Positions 1 through 9,133 are shown, numbered from the stretch's first letter. The stretch: 64,000 nucleotides of DNA from Pedobacter sp. Bi126 (GCF_918698245.1 NZ_CAKKMS010000006.1:248001-312000); one strand, 5' to 3'. Program-made: numbers and translations. The notes: generated from the letters alone by a model not told the origin.

Positions 1-264
1 GCTGAAAGTGAACATCCGGTTACCCAGGTTTCGGTCGCTTCGGAACTACACGTTAATGATATTTTGAATTTACTAAATCACTTACCAGATACGCAGAGAC
101 TGGTATTTAACTTATATGAAATTGAGGGCTTTGCCCACGATGAAATTTCGAAGATGTTAAACATTCCTGAAAGTTCCAGTCGTGTTTACCTTACACGTTC
201 TAAGAGTAAGTTACGTACCCTTTACCTAAATACCATGGTTAATTCATACGAAAAAAATGGATAA
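1..264 (+). CDS. RNA polymerase ECF sigma factor, C-terminal part
   Basis: The reading frame is open from the first base of the window, so the start lies upstream and only the last 87 residues are visible. They contain a sigma-70 region 4 helix-turn-helix: LPDTQRLVFNLYEIEG, then a recognition helix around HDEISKMLNIPESS and a basic helix with RSKSKLR. This region contacts the -35 promoter element in extracytoplasmic-function sigma factors. The last 8 bases overlap the start of the next gene, which suggests translational coupling to a membrane anti-sigma protein. An internal TTG at 64 could be mistaken for a start, but the upstream codons continue the same fold. The regulon cannot be inferred. 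Confidence 0.85.
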   Translation, partial: AESEHPVTQVSVASELHVNDILNLLNHLPDTQRLVFNLYEIEGFAHDEISKMLNIPESSSRVYLTRSKSKLRTLYLNTMVNSYEKNG

Positions 265-1477
265 GGAATTAATTGAGCATATTACCGCGCAACTCCAAAA
301 CCATGAGGAAACATACCCTGATGGTGCTTGGGAGCGCTTTTCGGAGAAAAAAAATAAGAGACGAGGCATCGCTTTTTGGCCTTTGTGGGCTGCTGCTGCC
401 TTAATTTTGGTCTTAGGAGGTGTATTTTTTGCGCAAAACAATATAGATCAGAAAAAAGATATTGCAATAACTAAACCTAAAGCTCAGCAAAATGCTACAG
501 CCGATCGGAAATCAAATAACAATATTAAAACTAAAATCGATTCTACTTCATTAAATAACGATACAAGCCCTATAAATAAGCTGGCGGCCAATCGTCCAGC
601 CAAAATTACAGGAAGCACAAAACCATTATTAACAGAGCAGACCGGTTATTCGCTTATTAATACATCAGCGCAATTGGCTCCTGTAAACAATAACCTTTTA
701 GATAACAAGCTTGCGGGTGCTAATCTTTCAAACCTGAAAACAAAACAGTTTGATATTTTAACGGAAAAGAAAAAACCTCAACCCATTGCGCAAACAAGTT
801 TTGAAAAACTGCTTGCCCAGGATAGCTATGCGAATCAACAAAAATCGCCATCAAAAACAAGCGAAAATTCTAAATGGCAGCCTGATGTGTATATTGCGCC
901 AGCAATGGGTAACGATAATAAAGTAACCATGAACTATGGCTTTTCTTTATCTTATGCTATTGCCAATAAATTATCAATAAGTTCTGGCGTTTCGTATGCT
1001 TCTATTAGCACTACCGAATCGTTAAATGCTTCTGCACCACAAACCTTATCAGGCAAAAACCTCGAGTCGGTTGATGCTAAAGTGCGTGGAATTAACGTTC
1101 CTTTAGAATTAAAATACAACATAAGTGATAAACTGTACACCAATATAGGGGTTTCTGCACTGGCTGTTTTAAAAAACTCACAACAGAACAACTATATTGT
1201 AAACCAGGTACAGAATTTTTCTTTGACAACAGCAAATGGTTATGCCGATTCGAAGACATTGATTGTGAAAGAAAAAACTACTGAGCCACAGCCCGAAGCC
1301 AATATAGATCCTGATAAATACATCGGATTCTACAATTTTTCTTTAGGTTATAAACAAAAGATATCCAAAAAGAACAATATTGCCATCGAGCCTTTTTTAA
1401 GGTTGCCGATGAAAACTTTCTCTAAAGAAAACCTTAACCTCACCAATGGCGGACTGCGTTTGAAGATTGATTTTTAG
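257..1477 (+). CDS. probable membrane anti-sigma protein with barrel-like C-terminus
   Basis: The 406-residue protein starts inside the end of the sigma-factor gene, which suggests it controls that sigma factor. Residues 1-37 are charged and predicted cytoplasmic, and could be a sigma-binding segment (for example DGAWERF at 22-28). Residues 38-59 form one hydrophobic membrane helix. Residues 60-200 are a low-complexity linker rich in Asn, Lys, Ser and Thr. From about residue 205 to the end the sequence alternates short amphipathic strands and turns (YGFSLSYAIANKLSISSGVSY) and ends in Phe, as outer-membrane barrel proteins often do. A one-helix inner-membrane anchor joined to a barrel-like domain is odd. 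The anti-sigma role is inferred from position and topology, not from a recognised domain. Confidence 0.6.
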   Translation: MDKELIEHITAQLQNHEETYPDGAWERFSEKKNKRRGIAFWPLWAAAALILVLGGVFFAQNNIDQKKDIAITKPKAQQNATADRKSNNNIKTKIDSTSLNNDTSPINKLAANRPAKITGSTKPLLTEQTGYSLINTSAQLAPVNNNLLDNKLAGANLSNLKTKQFDILTEKKKPQPIAQTSFEKLLAQDSYANQQKSPSKTSENSKWQPDVYIAPAMGNDNKVTMNYGFSLSYAIANKLSISSGVSYASISTTESLNASAPQTLSGKNLESVDAKVRGINVPLELKYNISDKLYTNIGVSALAVLKNSQQNNYIVNQVQNFSLTTANGYADSKTLIVKEKTTEPQPEANIDPDKYIGFYNFSLGYKQKISKKNNIAIEPFLRLPMKTFSKENLNLTNGGLRLKIDF

Positions 1478-1520
1478 AAAAAAAACTAAGATATTTAGTA
1501 TATTTGGTTAAATACCTAAT

Positions 1521-2150
1521 ATGAAGAATATCAAGCCATATCCTACTGAAGAGGAGCAACCTCCGATTAAAACCCTTAACGAGGTCGATTTTTCTGCAAC
1601 TTACAGTTATGCAGATTATATGCGCTTCGAATTTGAAGAGCGCTTAGAACTTATCAAAGGGTACATTTTCAAGATGAGCCCTGCTCCTTCGCGAATTCAC
1701 CAAGGTATTTTAGCCAACATTTTTGTCCCCATATACAATATACTCAAAGGGAAACCGTGTCATGTTTACTGCGCCCCTTTTGATGTACGTTTAGCTAAGA
1801 AAACTCAAGATGACAAAGAAGTTTTCACCGTAGTGCAACCCGATATTGCTGTAATCTGCGACCAATCTAAACTGGATAAACGTGGATGTATTGGCGCACC
1901 AGATATTGTTGTCGAAATTTTATCACCAGGTAATAATAAAAAGGAATTGATCAACAAATATGAGGTTTATGAGGAAGCAGGTGTTAAAGAATACTGGATT
2001 GTAAGTCCTTCTGAAAAAACATTTTTCAGATATATCCTTGATGGCAAAGGCAAGTTTCAGCCAACAAAACTACTCACCGAAGGCGAAGAGGTAACTACAA
2101 CGATCATACCAGGCTTTAAGCTTGTTCTTGAAGAGGTATTTAAAGACTAG
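1521..2150 (+). CDS. Uma2 family (DUF820) PD-(D/E)XK nuclease-fold protein, copy 1
   Basis: This 209-residue protein matches the Uma2/DUF820 family, which has a restriction-endonuclease-like fold. Visible family motifs are QPDIAVICD (Asp108), PDIVVEILSP (Glu132), a Lys at 146 before a Tyr-rich helix, and AGVKEYWIV (153-161). Family members are abundant in cyanobacteria and Bacteroidota, and their biological role is not settled. A nearly identical gene follows 10 bases downstream. The two differ mainly in residues 62-84, which lie before the catalytic core. The ATG at 1521 is chosen because the sister copy has the same N-terminus (MKNIKPYPTEEEQ). Nuclease activity is inferred from the fold only. 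Confidence 0.85.
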   Translation: MKNIKPYPTEEEQPPIKTLNEVDFSATYSYADYMRFEFEERLELIKGYIFKMSPAPSRIHQGILANIFVPIYNILKGKPCHVYCAPFDVRLAKKTQDDKEVFTVVQPDIAVICDQSKLDKRGCIGAPDIVVEILSPGNNKKELINKYEVYEEAGVKEYWIVSPSEKTFFRYILDGKGKFQPTKLLTEGEEVTTTIIPGFKLVLEEVFKD

Positions 2151-2160
2151 GATAAATTCT

Positions 2161-2790
2161 ATGAAAAATATTAAACCATATCCTACTGAAGAGGAGCAAC
2201 CTCCAATTAAAACCCTTAATGAGGTCGATTTTTCTGCAACTTACAGTTATGCAGATTATATGCGCTTCGAATTTGAAGAGCGCTTAGAAATTATCAAAGG
2301 TTACATTTTCAAGATGAGCCCTGCTCCTTCCAGGATTCATCAAAAAATATCGGGAAGAATTTCCAACCCCCTCTATAATGCATTAAATGGTAAAAAATGT
2401 GAAGTATATACCGCTCCTTTTGATGTTCGTTTAGCTAAGAAAACTCAAGATGATAAAGAGGTTTTCACCGTAGTGCAACCGGATATCGTGGTAGTTTGCG
2501 ATCAGACTAAGCTTGATAGACGCGGATGTATTGGCGCACCAGATATTGTTGTCGAGATTTTATCGCCTGGCAATAATAAAAAAGAGCTGATCAATAAATA
2601 TGAAGTTTATGAAGAAGCAGGTGTTAAAGAATACTGGATTGTAAGTCCTTCTGAAAAAACATTTTTCAGATATATCCTTGATGATAATGGCAAGTTTCAA
2701 CCAACAAAACTGCTCACTGAGGGTGAAGAGGTAACTACAACGATCATACCAGGTTTTAAACTCATTTTAGATGAGGTTTTTCAAGATTAA
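2161..2790 (+). CDS. Uma2 family (DUF820) PD-(D/E)XK nuclease-fold protein, copy 2
   Basis: This is the tandem sister of the gene at 1521-2150, also 209 residues when started at 2161. An in-frame ATG at 2122 would overlap copy 1 by 29 bases and add 13 residues that copy 1 lacks, so 2161 is preferred. The catalytic motifs (QPDIVVVCD, PDIVVEILSP, GVKEYWIV) are intact. The first 60 and last 120 residues are almost the same as copy 1. Residues 62-84 differ strongly (KISGRISNPLYNALNGKK against GILANIFVPIYNILKGKP). The pair looks like a recent duplication with focused change, or an old one whose flanks were homogenised by gene conversion. A strong hairpin at 2806-2855 ends the unit. Confidence 0.85.
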   Translation: MKNIKPYPTEEEQPPIKTLNEVDFSATYSYADYMRFEFEERLEIIKGYIFKMSPAPSRIHQKISGRISNPLYNALNGKKCEVYTAPFDVRLAKKTQDDKEVFTVVQPDIVVVCDQTKLDRRGCIGAPDIVVEILSPGNNKKELINKYEVYEEAGVKEYWIVSPSEKTFFRYILDDNGKFQPTKLLTEGEEVTTTIIPGFKLILDEVFQD

Positions 2791-2805
2791 ACATGGATAT
2801 TAACG

Positions 2806-2855
2806 AAAGAAGTCAAGTTTTATAGCAACTTTGCCATTTAAAACTTGACTTCTTT
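2806..2855. terminator. bidirectional hairpin terminator
   Basis: A perfect 16-bp inverted repeat (2806-2821 and 2840-2855, arm AAAGAAGTCAAGTTTT) with an 18-nt loop lies between the convergent Uma2 copy 2 and slyD-like genes. The arms end in T or A runs, so it can work in both directions. Confidence 0.8.
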
Positions 2856-2873
2856 GAAATCTTTTATATATAA

Positions 2874-3380
2874 CTAGTGACCTGAATGACCGTCAGCTCC
2901 GTGAGCATGACCATGAGCCAATTCATCTTGAGTAGCTTCACGTACATTTAAAATCACACCGCTAAACACTAAATTTTTACCAGCCATTGGGTGGTTTAAA
3001 TCTACTGAAATGGTTTCGTCGTGAACAGCAGTAACACCTGCTCTAAACTGATTACCATTGTTATCTTGTAAAGGAATCACATCGCCTACATTTGGTAATT
3101 CGCCACCAGCTTCAGTAAACATGGTTTTTGGAAGATCGGCGAAAGCACCTGGATCGATATCACCGTAACCATCTGCTGCAGATAGCTCGAAGCCATATTC
3201 ATCACCAGTTTTTAAACCAGTTAAATGTTCTTCAAATTTAGGCAACATCATGCCAACGCCATATAAAAATACTAAAGGATTTTGTTCGTCAGCTTTTTCT
3301 ACAAAAACTTGTTGTCCTTCTTCGTTAGTAGTATGCAATTCGTAAGTTAACGCTACTACAGAGTTTGGTGAAATATTCAT
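2874..3380 (-). CDS. slyD: FKBP-type peptidyl-prolyl isomerase, SlyD-like
   Basis: The 168-residue protein has the SlyD layout: a short FKBP half-domain (VVALTYELHT and NPLVFLYGVGMMLPKFEEHLTGLKTGDEYGF across residues 8-65), an insert-in-flap chaperone segment at about 70-125, and the closing FKBP strand (HPMAGKNLVFSGVILNVREAT). The tail from about residue 155 is rich in His and Gly (HGHAHGADGHSGH), like the metal-binding tails of SlyD proteins that handle nickel and other metals. It has no signal peptide, so it should be cytosolic and act on prolyl bonds and nascent or metal-loaded proteins. It sits 10 bases downstream of the YyaL-like gene on the same strand, so the two are probably co-transcribed. 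Confidence 0.9.
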   Translation of the reverse strand: MNISPNSVVALTYELHTTNEEGQQVFVEKADEQNPLVFLYGVGMMLPKFEEHLTGLKTGDEYGFELSAADGYGDIDPGAFADLPKTMFTEAGGELPNVGDVIPLQDNNGNQFRAGVTAVHDETISVDLNHPMAGKNLVFSGVILNVREATQDELAHGHAHGADGHSGH

Positions 3381-3390
3381 TTAAATTAAT

Positions 3391-5400
3391 TTATTGTAAA
3401 TACTCTAATGCGTCCTCAACAGTGTTAACCGGCAACTGGCATACTTTATTTCGGCAAATATAAACTTTTGTTTCATTGCTTTGCTTACCTTTTAACAGCG
3501 GCAGGTTACTTTTTGTTCCGCCCAATGTAATTTTGTTCGGAATATAATGTCCGCTTAATGCCAACTTAATACTATCGGTTTCTAAACCGGTAATGGCAAT
3601 TTCGTTTATACCGTAAATTTCATTTAATAGTTGAATAGCCCAGTTTGAGTAGGCAGAGCCGTAACTTTTGATCTTCGGCTGAACCGCAGCAAGCATTTCT
3701 GCCGCTTTTTCGGAGTATTGTTCAATATCGAAAAGCAAACCCAACTTTTTTAAATTCTGCGCCATTGTAGAATTTGAAGCGGGAATCACATTATCCATTA
3801 CTTCGTGTTTACGGGCAATTAAATCTTCACTTTCAGCTGAGGTATAAAAGAACATCGGCGAATCTGTATCCGTAAAATTAGCAATTACATAATCGGTCAA
3901 TGATTTTGCCTCTTCTAACCATTTTTCATCAAAATCAGCTTCGTATAAGGCAATCAGTGCTTCAATAAAAAAGGCATAATCATCTAAGAAGCCCGTAATA
4001 GAAGCCTTTCCGTTTTTATAATTACGGTATAAGCCACCATTTTCTGATTTTAAGTGGCTTAGGATAAAACTGGCCGCAGCTGATGCTTTTTCGTAATATA
4101 GCTCATGACTCAGTACCTCTGCGGCATCAGCCAAAGCTTTAATCATCATACCATTCCAGGCGGTTAAACACTTATCATCCAAGCCTGGTCGGATTCTTTT
4201 GCTACGCACAGCCATTAATTTTGTTTTGGCTGAATTTACTTTGTCATAAAGCTGTTCTGCATCAACATCAAATTTTGCAAGCAGATCGTCATCGCTGATG
4301 GTTTTGCGCAAAATATTGGTTTGCTCTTCTTCCCAGTTACCTTCTTCGGTAATGTTGTAGTAAGCGCCGATTAATTTGGCATCTTTTCCTAAAACCTGAT
4401 CGAATTCTGCTTTATCCCAGATGTAAAACTTGCCTTCTACCCCTTCGCTATCTGCATCTAAGGCCGAATAAAACAATCCATCTGCTGAAGTCATCTCTTC
4501 AAAAACCCAATTTATGGTTTCAACTACTGTTTGTTTAAACGAATAGAACTTGGTGCACTGATAAGCTTCAGCGTATAAACTGATGAGTTGAGCATTATCG
4601 TAAAGCATTTTTTCGAAATGCGGAACATGCCATTTATCATCAACGGAATAACGGGCGAAACCTCCGCCAATCTGGTCATAAATACCGCCTCTGCTCATTT
4701 CTTCGAGCGTATGGCAAACCGCTGTAAAAACAGATTCATCATCTTTTAAAAAGGCATACCGCAATAAAAACACCCAATTATTGGGTAAAGGAAATTTTGG
4801 AGCGCGGTTATATCCCCCGTAACCGATATCGAAATGGCGTTTCCAGGGTTCAATGATTTCGGTTAGGTGTTCGTTTGTATATTCTTCTTTTTCGGGCGCT
4901 GGGATTATCTTTTCGCTGTCTTTAATGCCCGAGGTTAACCGCTCTGCATATTGGATAGCCTTATCGGGTTCATTTGTCCAAAGTGTGGCAACATTTTCCA
5001 GAATATTGATCCAATCGTTTTTCCTGAAATAGGTTCCGCCATAAATTGGACGCTGATCTGGCAAACAGATACAGTTTAAAGGCCAGCCACCGCTTCCTGT
5101 CATGAGCTGGATGGCATACATATAAATCTGATCAATATCTGGGCGCTCCTCACGATCTACCTTAATGCAGATAAAATGACGGTTCATCACCTCGGCCACT
5201 TCATGATTCTCGAAACTTTCGCGTTCCATTACATGGCACCAATGACAGGCCGAATAGCCAATGCTCACCAAAATGAGTTTATTTTCCGTTTTTGCCTTTT
5301 CTAACGCTTCTGCGCCCCACTCATACCAATTGACAGGATTATGGGCATGCTGCAACAGATATGGAGATGAGGCGTGGATTAGGTTATTGGTATCAGACAT
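3391..5400 (-). CDS. thioredoxin domain-containing protein, YyaL/DUF255 family
   Basis: At 669 residues this has the usual length of the YyaL/SPATA20-like family. The N-terminus has the DUF255 hallmarks HASSPYLLQHAHNPVNWYEW and the thioredoxin-like motif ACHWCHVMERESF, with Cys52 and Cys55 forming CxxC. The remaining 500 residues look like an (alpha/alpha)6 toroid of the glycosidase-like type (for example GGIYDQIGGGFARYSVD and LTAWNGMMIKALADAA). The biochemical role is unknown across bacteria, and the CxxC suggests redox or disulfide chemistry. There is no signal peptide, so it is probably cytosolic. It is the first gene of a two-gene minus-strand unit with slyD. Confidence 0.88.
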   Translation of the reverse strand: MSDTNNLIHASSPYLLQHAHNPVNWYEWGAEALEKAKTENKLILVSIGYSACHWCHVMERESFENHEVAEVMNRHFICIKVDREERPDIDQIYMYAIQLMTGSGGWPLNCICLPDQRPIYGGTYFRKNDWINILENVATLWTNEPDKAIQYAERLTSGIKDSEKIIPAPEKEEYTNEHLTEIIEPWKRHFDIGYGGYNRAPKFPLPNNWVFLLRYAFLKDDESVFTAVCHTLEEMSRGGIYDQIGGGFARYSVDDKWHVPHFEKMLYDNAQLISLYAEAYQCTKFYSFKQTVVETINWVFEEMTSADGLFYSALDADSEGVEGKFYIWDKAEFDQVLGKDAKLIGAYYNITEEGNWEEEQTNILRKTISDDDLLAKFDVDAEQLYDKVNSAKTKLMAVRSKRIRPGLDDKCLTAWNGMMIKALADAAEVLSHELYYEKASAAASFILSHLKSENGGLYRNYKNGKASITGFLDDYAFFIEALIALYEADFDEKWLEEAKSLTDYVIANFTDTDSPMFFYTSAESEDLIARKHEVMDNVIPASNSTMAQNLKKLGLLFDIEQYSEKAAEMLAAVQPKIKSYGSAYSNWAIQLLNEIYGINEIAITGLETDSIKLALSGHYIPNKITLGGTKSNLPLLKGKQSNETKVYICRNKVCQLPVNTVEDALEYLQ

Positions 5401-5531
5401 GGCAGCTAATGTAAAATGTAAGTGGGAAAAAGGAATTTTAATTTGAGGCGTAAATCTATTAATAATCTACAAACCTGTTTCGATTTAGTTTTTGTTTTTA
5501 TACTTTAGTTGGAAATCTAGGCATACAACAA

Positions 5532-6629
5532 ATGAAAATCACCCATACCGAAATATACCGCTTTAGCATCCCAATGGAACCTTTTGTTATTGCAACCGGA
5601 ACCATGCATTTTGCCCAGAATGTATTAGTGAGGATTTTTACCGATACAGGCATTCATGGAATTGGAGAATGTTCTGCTTTCCCAATGATTGTGGGTGAAA
5701 CGCAGGAAACCTGCATTGCGATGGCCAAAGACTTCGCCGCCATTTTAAAAGGGAAAGACCCCTTAGAAATTCCGGAGCGGATGAATGATTTATTGGGTTA
5801 TGCCGATCATAACAATACCATTAAAAGTGCTTTCGATATGGCATTATTTGATATTGCGGCCAAAAATGCAAAATTACCATTGTATAAATTTCTTGGTGGA
5901 ACCAAACGCACCATAGAAACTGATATGACCATTGGTATCGACACACCGGCGGGAATGGCAGTAACAGCGTTGAAATATAAAAGCCAAGGCTGCCGCATCC
6001 TAAAGATTAAACTGGGCAAAAAAGTACATGATGATATAGAAAGGGTAAAACATATCCGCGAAGCAGTAGGCGAAGATTTAATTTTACGACTGGATGCCAA
6101 TCAAGGCTGGAGTTTTGATGACGCTTTATTTGCTTTAGGTGAGCTAGAAAAATACAATATTGAGTTTTGCGAACAACCTATGCGCACCTGGTATGATGAT
6201 AAACTGCCTGAATTAAATGTAAATTCTCCGATTAAGCTCATGGCCGACGAAAGCTGTTACAACCATCACGATGCCCGTAAATTGATCAATAGCCAGTCTA
6301 CAACTTATTTAAACATTAAATTTTCGAAATCCGGAGGCATTTTAGAAGCGCAAAAAATCCATGAGGAAGCCTTACAACGCGGCGTAAAATGTATGATTGG
6401 AAGTATGCTCGAAACCAGGATTGCTTTAAGCGCCAATTTACATTTTGCATTGGCCAGCCCAAATGTGGAGTTTTTTGATTTAGATACTGCCTTGCTGGGC
6501 CATTTGGTCGATCCTGTGGTTGGTGGCCTCACTTATAATGGATACTTCCTTGATGTGCCCGAAGAAATTGGCATTGGTGCTGAAGCTGATGAATTTTTCT
6601 TAGCGGAATGTGAAAGTTGGACTATTTAG
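5532..6629 (+). CDS. dipeptide epimerase, enolase superfamily (MLE subgroup)
   Basis: The 365-residue protein is full length for the muconate-lactonizing-enzyme subgroup. Catalytic features are visible in order: LKIKLG (KxK, Lys158 and Lys160), the metal ligands Asp188 (LDANQGW), Glu214 (EFCEQP) and Asp239 (MADES), then Lys263/Lys266 in NIKFSKSGG, and a late FFDLDTALL. The DxD-type end motif is typical of L-Ala-D/L-Glu and related dipeptide epimerases, which recycle murein peptides. The exact dipeptide cannot be read from sequence. A GH25 lysozyme lies convergently downstream, which fits a loose cell-wall theme. The stop codon TAG (6627-6629) is followed at once by a copy of dispersed repeat R6. 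Confidence 0.85.
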   Translation: MKITHTEIYRFSIPMEPFVIATGTMHFAQNVLVRIFTDTGIHGIGECSAFPMIVGETQETCIAMAKDFAAILKGKDPLEIPERMNDLLGYADHNNTIKSAFDMALFDIAAKNAKLPLYKFLGGTKRTIETDMTIGIDTPAGMAVTALKYKSQGCRILKIKLGKKVHDDIERVKHIREAVGEDLILRLDANQGWSFDDALFALGELEKYNIEFCEQPMRTWYDDKLPELNVNSPIKLMADESCYNHHDARKLINSQSTTYLNIKFSKSGGILEAQKIHEEALQRGVKCMIGSMLETRIALSANLHFALASPNVEFFDLDTALLGHLVDPVVGGLTYNGYFLDVPEEIGIGAEADEFFLAECESWTI

Positions 6630-6847
6630 TTCAGTTGTTCATTAGTCAATAGTTCATTGGTTTCTAGCGAGCCTACTAGTGTAGCCCATTGGCTTTCCAG
6701 TATGATGTAAATGACCTGGAACAACTATTTAAACTATTAAAGGATTGTAAAATCACATATAATAGATCCTGAAACAAGTTCAGGATGACGACGCACAAGT
6801 ATATGACTAATGTACTGATGACCAGTGAACCAATGACTAATGAACTA
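6629..6847. repeat. R6 inverted pair around a palindromic insert
   Basis: R6 words (GTTCATTAGTCAATAGTTCA) run from 6630 to 6660, and the opposite orientation (AATGACTAATGAACTACC) runs from 6803 to 6848. Between them lies another short palindrome, CCTGAAACAAGTTCAGGATG, near 6766-6787. The left arm begins right after the epimerase stop codon. The right arm contains the last three codons and stop of the GH25 gene. No gene lies inside. Confidence 0.7.
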
Positions 6848-7754
6848 CCAACCTATCTAACGCTAAACTATCTCCATTAAAAGCATTGAAATCAACCACA
6901 TGGCCGATGCCGTTAATTTTGGCTTTATCAGAGTGCTGCCAAAATTTCCAACGGCTTTTATCCATCCTTAGTTTTGGTTGATAATAATGGGCAATCCACA
7001 AGGGGTAATCATCAAAATGATCAACTAAATAATCTTCATAAAATTTAAGCCCGGTATAAACAATCGGCCTGACTTTGGTTTTCATTTCTACATAATTGAG
7101 AAAATCAGATAGTTCTGCCCTCATTTTCAAAGGAGAAACGCCATCCAGCGATTCAATATCCACAACTGGTGGTAAATCCCCTTTCTCGATTTTCACCACC
7201 TGTAAGAAAAATTTAGCCTGTGTTTTACCATCCTTTTTCGGTCTGAAAAAATGATATGCACCGCAAATAATTCCTGCTTTTGGGGCTTCGCGCCAATTGC
7301 GTTGAAAATAGGGATCGACCAACATTAATCCCTCTGTGGCTTTGATAAAGGCAAAACGGATACTAACCTCATCCTCTTTCATTTCCTTTACTTTTTGCCA
7401 GTTTATTTTGCCCTGATAGTAGGAAACATCGATACCATGAACGGTATATTTTTTAGGGATTTTAATATTAAAACTTTCGTAAGTCCTGTAATTTGGATCT
7501 TGCCCCCAATCTTTAACCCAGCGCCAGGTAGCCACAAAACTTCTTAAAACATAACCATAGTAAAATGGAGAGAGTAAAATCAACAATAAACCTGCAATAA
7601 CCAGTTTAAGTTGAACGGAAATACCACCTTTCTTTTTTTTGGCTGTTGTGGATTTTCTTGCTACAGGTTTCTTAACGGCAGGTTTTCTGGCAACAGGGGT
7701 CTTGTTTAGTGGGGTTCTTTTCTCTGGCGGCATTTGATCGGTTTCCGGATGCAA
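6837..7754 (-). CDS. membrane-anchored GH25 lysozyme
   Basis: The 305-residue protein has a basic, Pro/Lys-rich cytoplasmic start (residues 10-44, with a repeated VARKPAVKKPVARK-like pattern), one membrane helix at about 47-69, and a GH25 muramidase domain from about residue 105. GH25 motifs visible are HGIDVSYYQGKINW (Asp109), FAFIKATEG (Glu141), GAYHFFRP and the catalytic pair Asp199/Glu201 in VVDIES, then YTGLKFYED and WIAHYYQP. It should cleave MurNAc-GlcNAc bonds in peptidoglycan from the periplasmic face. The last residues (VVH) and stop codon lie inside an R6 repeat, so the original C-terminus may have been altered by the repeat. Confidence 0.88.
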   Translation of the reverse strand: MHPETDQMPPEKRTPLNKTPVARKPAVKKPVARKSTTAKKKKGGISVQLKLVIAGLLLILLSPFYYGYVLRSFVATWRWVKDWGQDPNYRTYESFNIKIPKKYTVHGIDVSYYQGKINWQKVKEMKEDEVSIRFAFIKATEGLMLVDPYFQRNWREAPKAGIICGAYHFFRPKKDGKTQAKFFLQVVKIEKGDLPPVVDIESLDGVSPLKMRAELSDFLNYVEMKTKVRPIVYTGLKFYEDYLVDHFDDYPLWIAHYYQPKLRMDKSRWKFWQHSDKAKINGIGHVVDFNAFNGDSLALDRLVVH

Positions 7755-7873
7755 ATTTGTGAAAAATTATGGGATATTTTTTGCTCATCTTTTTTAATCT
7801 AACAAGCGGATATTGAATTCAGATGATTAATTAATATCTGGCTTTTGCTATTTTTACCCCATCTAAATACCAC

Positions 7874-9121
7874 ATGTTCAAACTTATTTTCAACACCTAT
7901 AAAACATCATTCAGCGGATTAAGCAGAGAAACCTGGTTATTGAGCATTGTAATGATGTTTAACAGATGTGGAAGCATGGCTGTCCCATTTATGGGCTTGT
8001 ATGTTACCCAAAGTTTACACCGCTCGGAAATGGACGCGGGTTTAATCATCACTTTATTTGGTGTGGGTTCGATTCTGGGTTCGGCAACAGGAGGAAAATT
8101 GACCGATATGATTGGTTTCCGCCCGGTGCAAATCCTTTCTTCGATAGTAGGTGGTTTACTTTTCATCCTCTTTTCTACCATTACTCACTTTTATAGTTTA
8201 TGCATTTTAACTGTTGTCATCAGCTTTTTTTCTGAGGCATTCCGCCCTGCAAATTTCACGGCTGTTGCACACTATGCTGCAGAAGGCACTATAACAAGAT
8301 CGTACTCTTTAAACAGACTCGCGGTAAACATCGGTTGGTCGGTAGGCATTAGTTTGGCAGGAATTATTGCTTCAATTAATTATAAGCTTTTGTTTATTGT
8401 TGAAGGTGGGGTAAGCATTATTGTTGGTTTATTAATCCTGTCGTTTTTACCGCAAGTGAAAGATTTTATTAAAAAGGCTAAAGAAAACGCCAGCAACATG
8501 GTCATTCTGAAACCATGGGAAGATACTTTTTTTGTAAAGTTCATTCTGCTTACCACTGTTTTTATTACCTGCGCTTTTTTAATGTTTAGGGTTGTTCCGG
8601 TATTTTTTAAGGAACAATGGCATATTGATGAGTTTCAAATCGGTATTATTATTGGCATAAACGGAGCAGTAATTGCGCTATTCGAAATGATCATGATCAA
8701 CAAGATTGAAGCAAAAAGATCACCCATGTTTTTTATTATCGTTGGTGCGGTTCTATTTGCAGTTTCGTATATTATATTAAGTGCCCCGGTTAGTTTTCAT
8801 ATTGCTGCAGCAATACTTACCATTGTCGTTTTTACCTGCGGAGAGATGCTCACCTTACCTTTTATCAATACAATCGTAATTAGCAGAAGTAACGAACATA
8901 ACAGGGGTTTATATGCAGCAGGTTATACCTTGAGCTGGTCGTGTGCTCAGGTTTTCGGCCCATATTTTGGCTTCTTGATCGCCAAAAATTTCGGTTATAA
9001 CTGGCTTTGGATAGGGCTTGCGGCTATGCTTTTACTATGCACCTGGGGTTTTAATACACTTAATAAAAAGCAGGCAAAAAGTGTTTTGCTAAAAAGCGAA
9101 GCGCAGCTGGAAATTGAATAA
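7874..9121 (+). CDS. MFS family transporter
   Basis: The 415-residue protein has about 12 hydrophobic segments. The loop between helices 2 and 3 carries the major facilitator motif as GGKLTDMIGFRPVQ (residues about 75-88). The middle loop is short and basic (residues about 195-215). It resembles the multidrug/sugar-efflux-like MFS group, but the substrate cannot be assigned. It is divergent from the lysozyme gene, with 119 bases between the starts. A weak hairpin lies around the stop codon. Confidence 0.85.
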   Translation: MFKLIFNTYKTSFSGLSRETWLLSIVMMFNRCGSMAVPFMGLYVTQSLHRSEMDAGLIITLFGVGSILGSATGGKLTDMIGFRPVQILSSIVGGLLFILFSTITHFYSLCILTVVISFFSEAFRPANFTAVAHYAAEGTITRSYSLNRLAVNIGWSVGISLAGIIASINYKLLFIVEGGVSIIVGLLILSFLPQVKDFIKKAKENASNMVILKPWEDTFFVKFILLTTVFITCAFLMFRVVPVFFKEQWHIDEFQIGIIIGINGAVIALFEMIMINKIEAKRSPMFFIIVGAVLFAVSYIILSAPVSFHIAAAILTIVVFTCGEMLTLPFINTIVISRSNEHNRGLYAAGYTLSWSCAQVFGPYFGFLIAKNFGYNWLWIGLAAMLLLCTWGFNTLNKKQAKSVLLKSEAQLEIE

Positions 9122-9133
9122 AACCTCCAGCTG
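9104..9133. terminator. weak hairpin at convergent gene ends
   Basis: CAGCTGG at 9104-9110 pairs with CCAGCTG at 9127-9133 across a 16-nt loop, between the MFS gene and the convergent GH43 gene. The stem is only 7 bp and overlaps the MFS stop region. Confidence 0.4.

Noticed and set aside
2122..2160. Upstream start for Uma2 copy 2
   Set aside because: It overlaps copy 1 and adds residues that the sister gene lacks; the ATG at 2161 gives matching N-termini.
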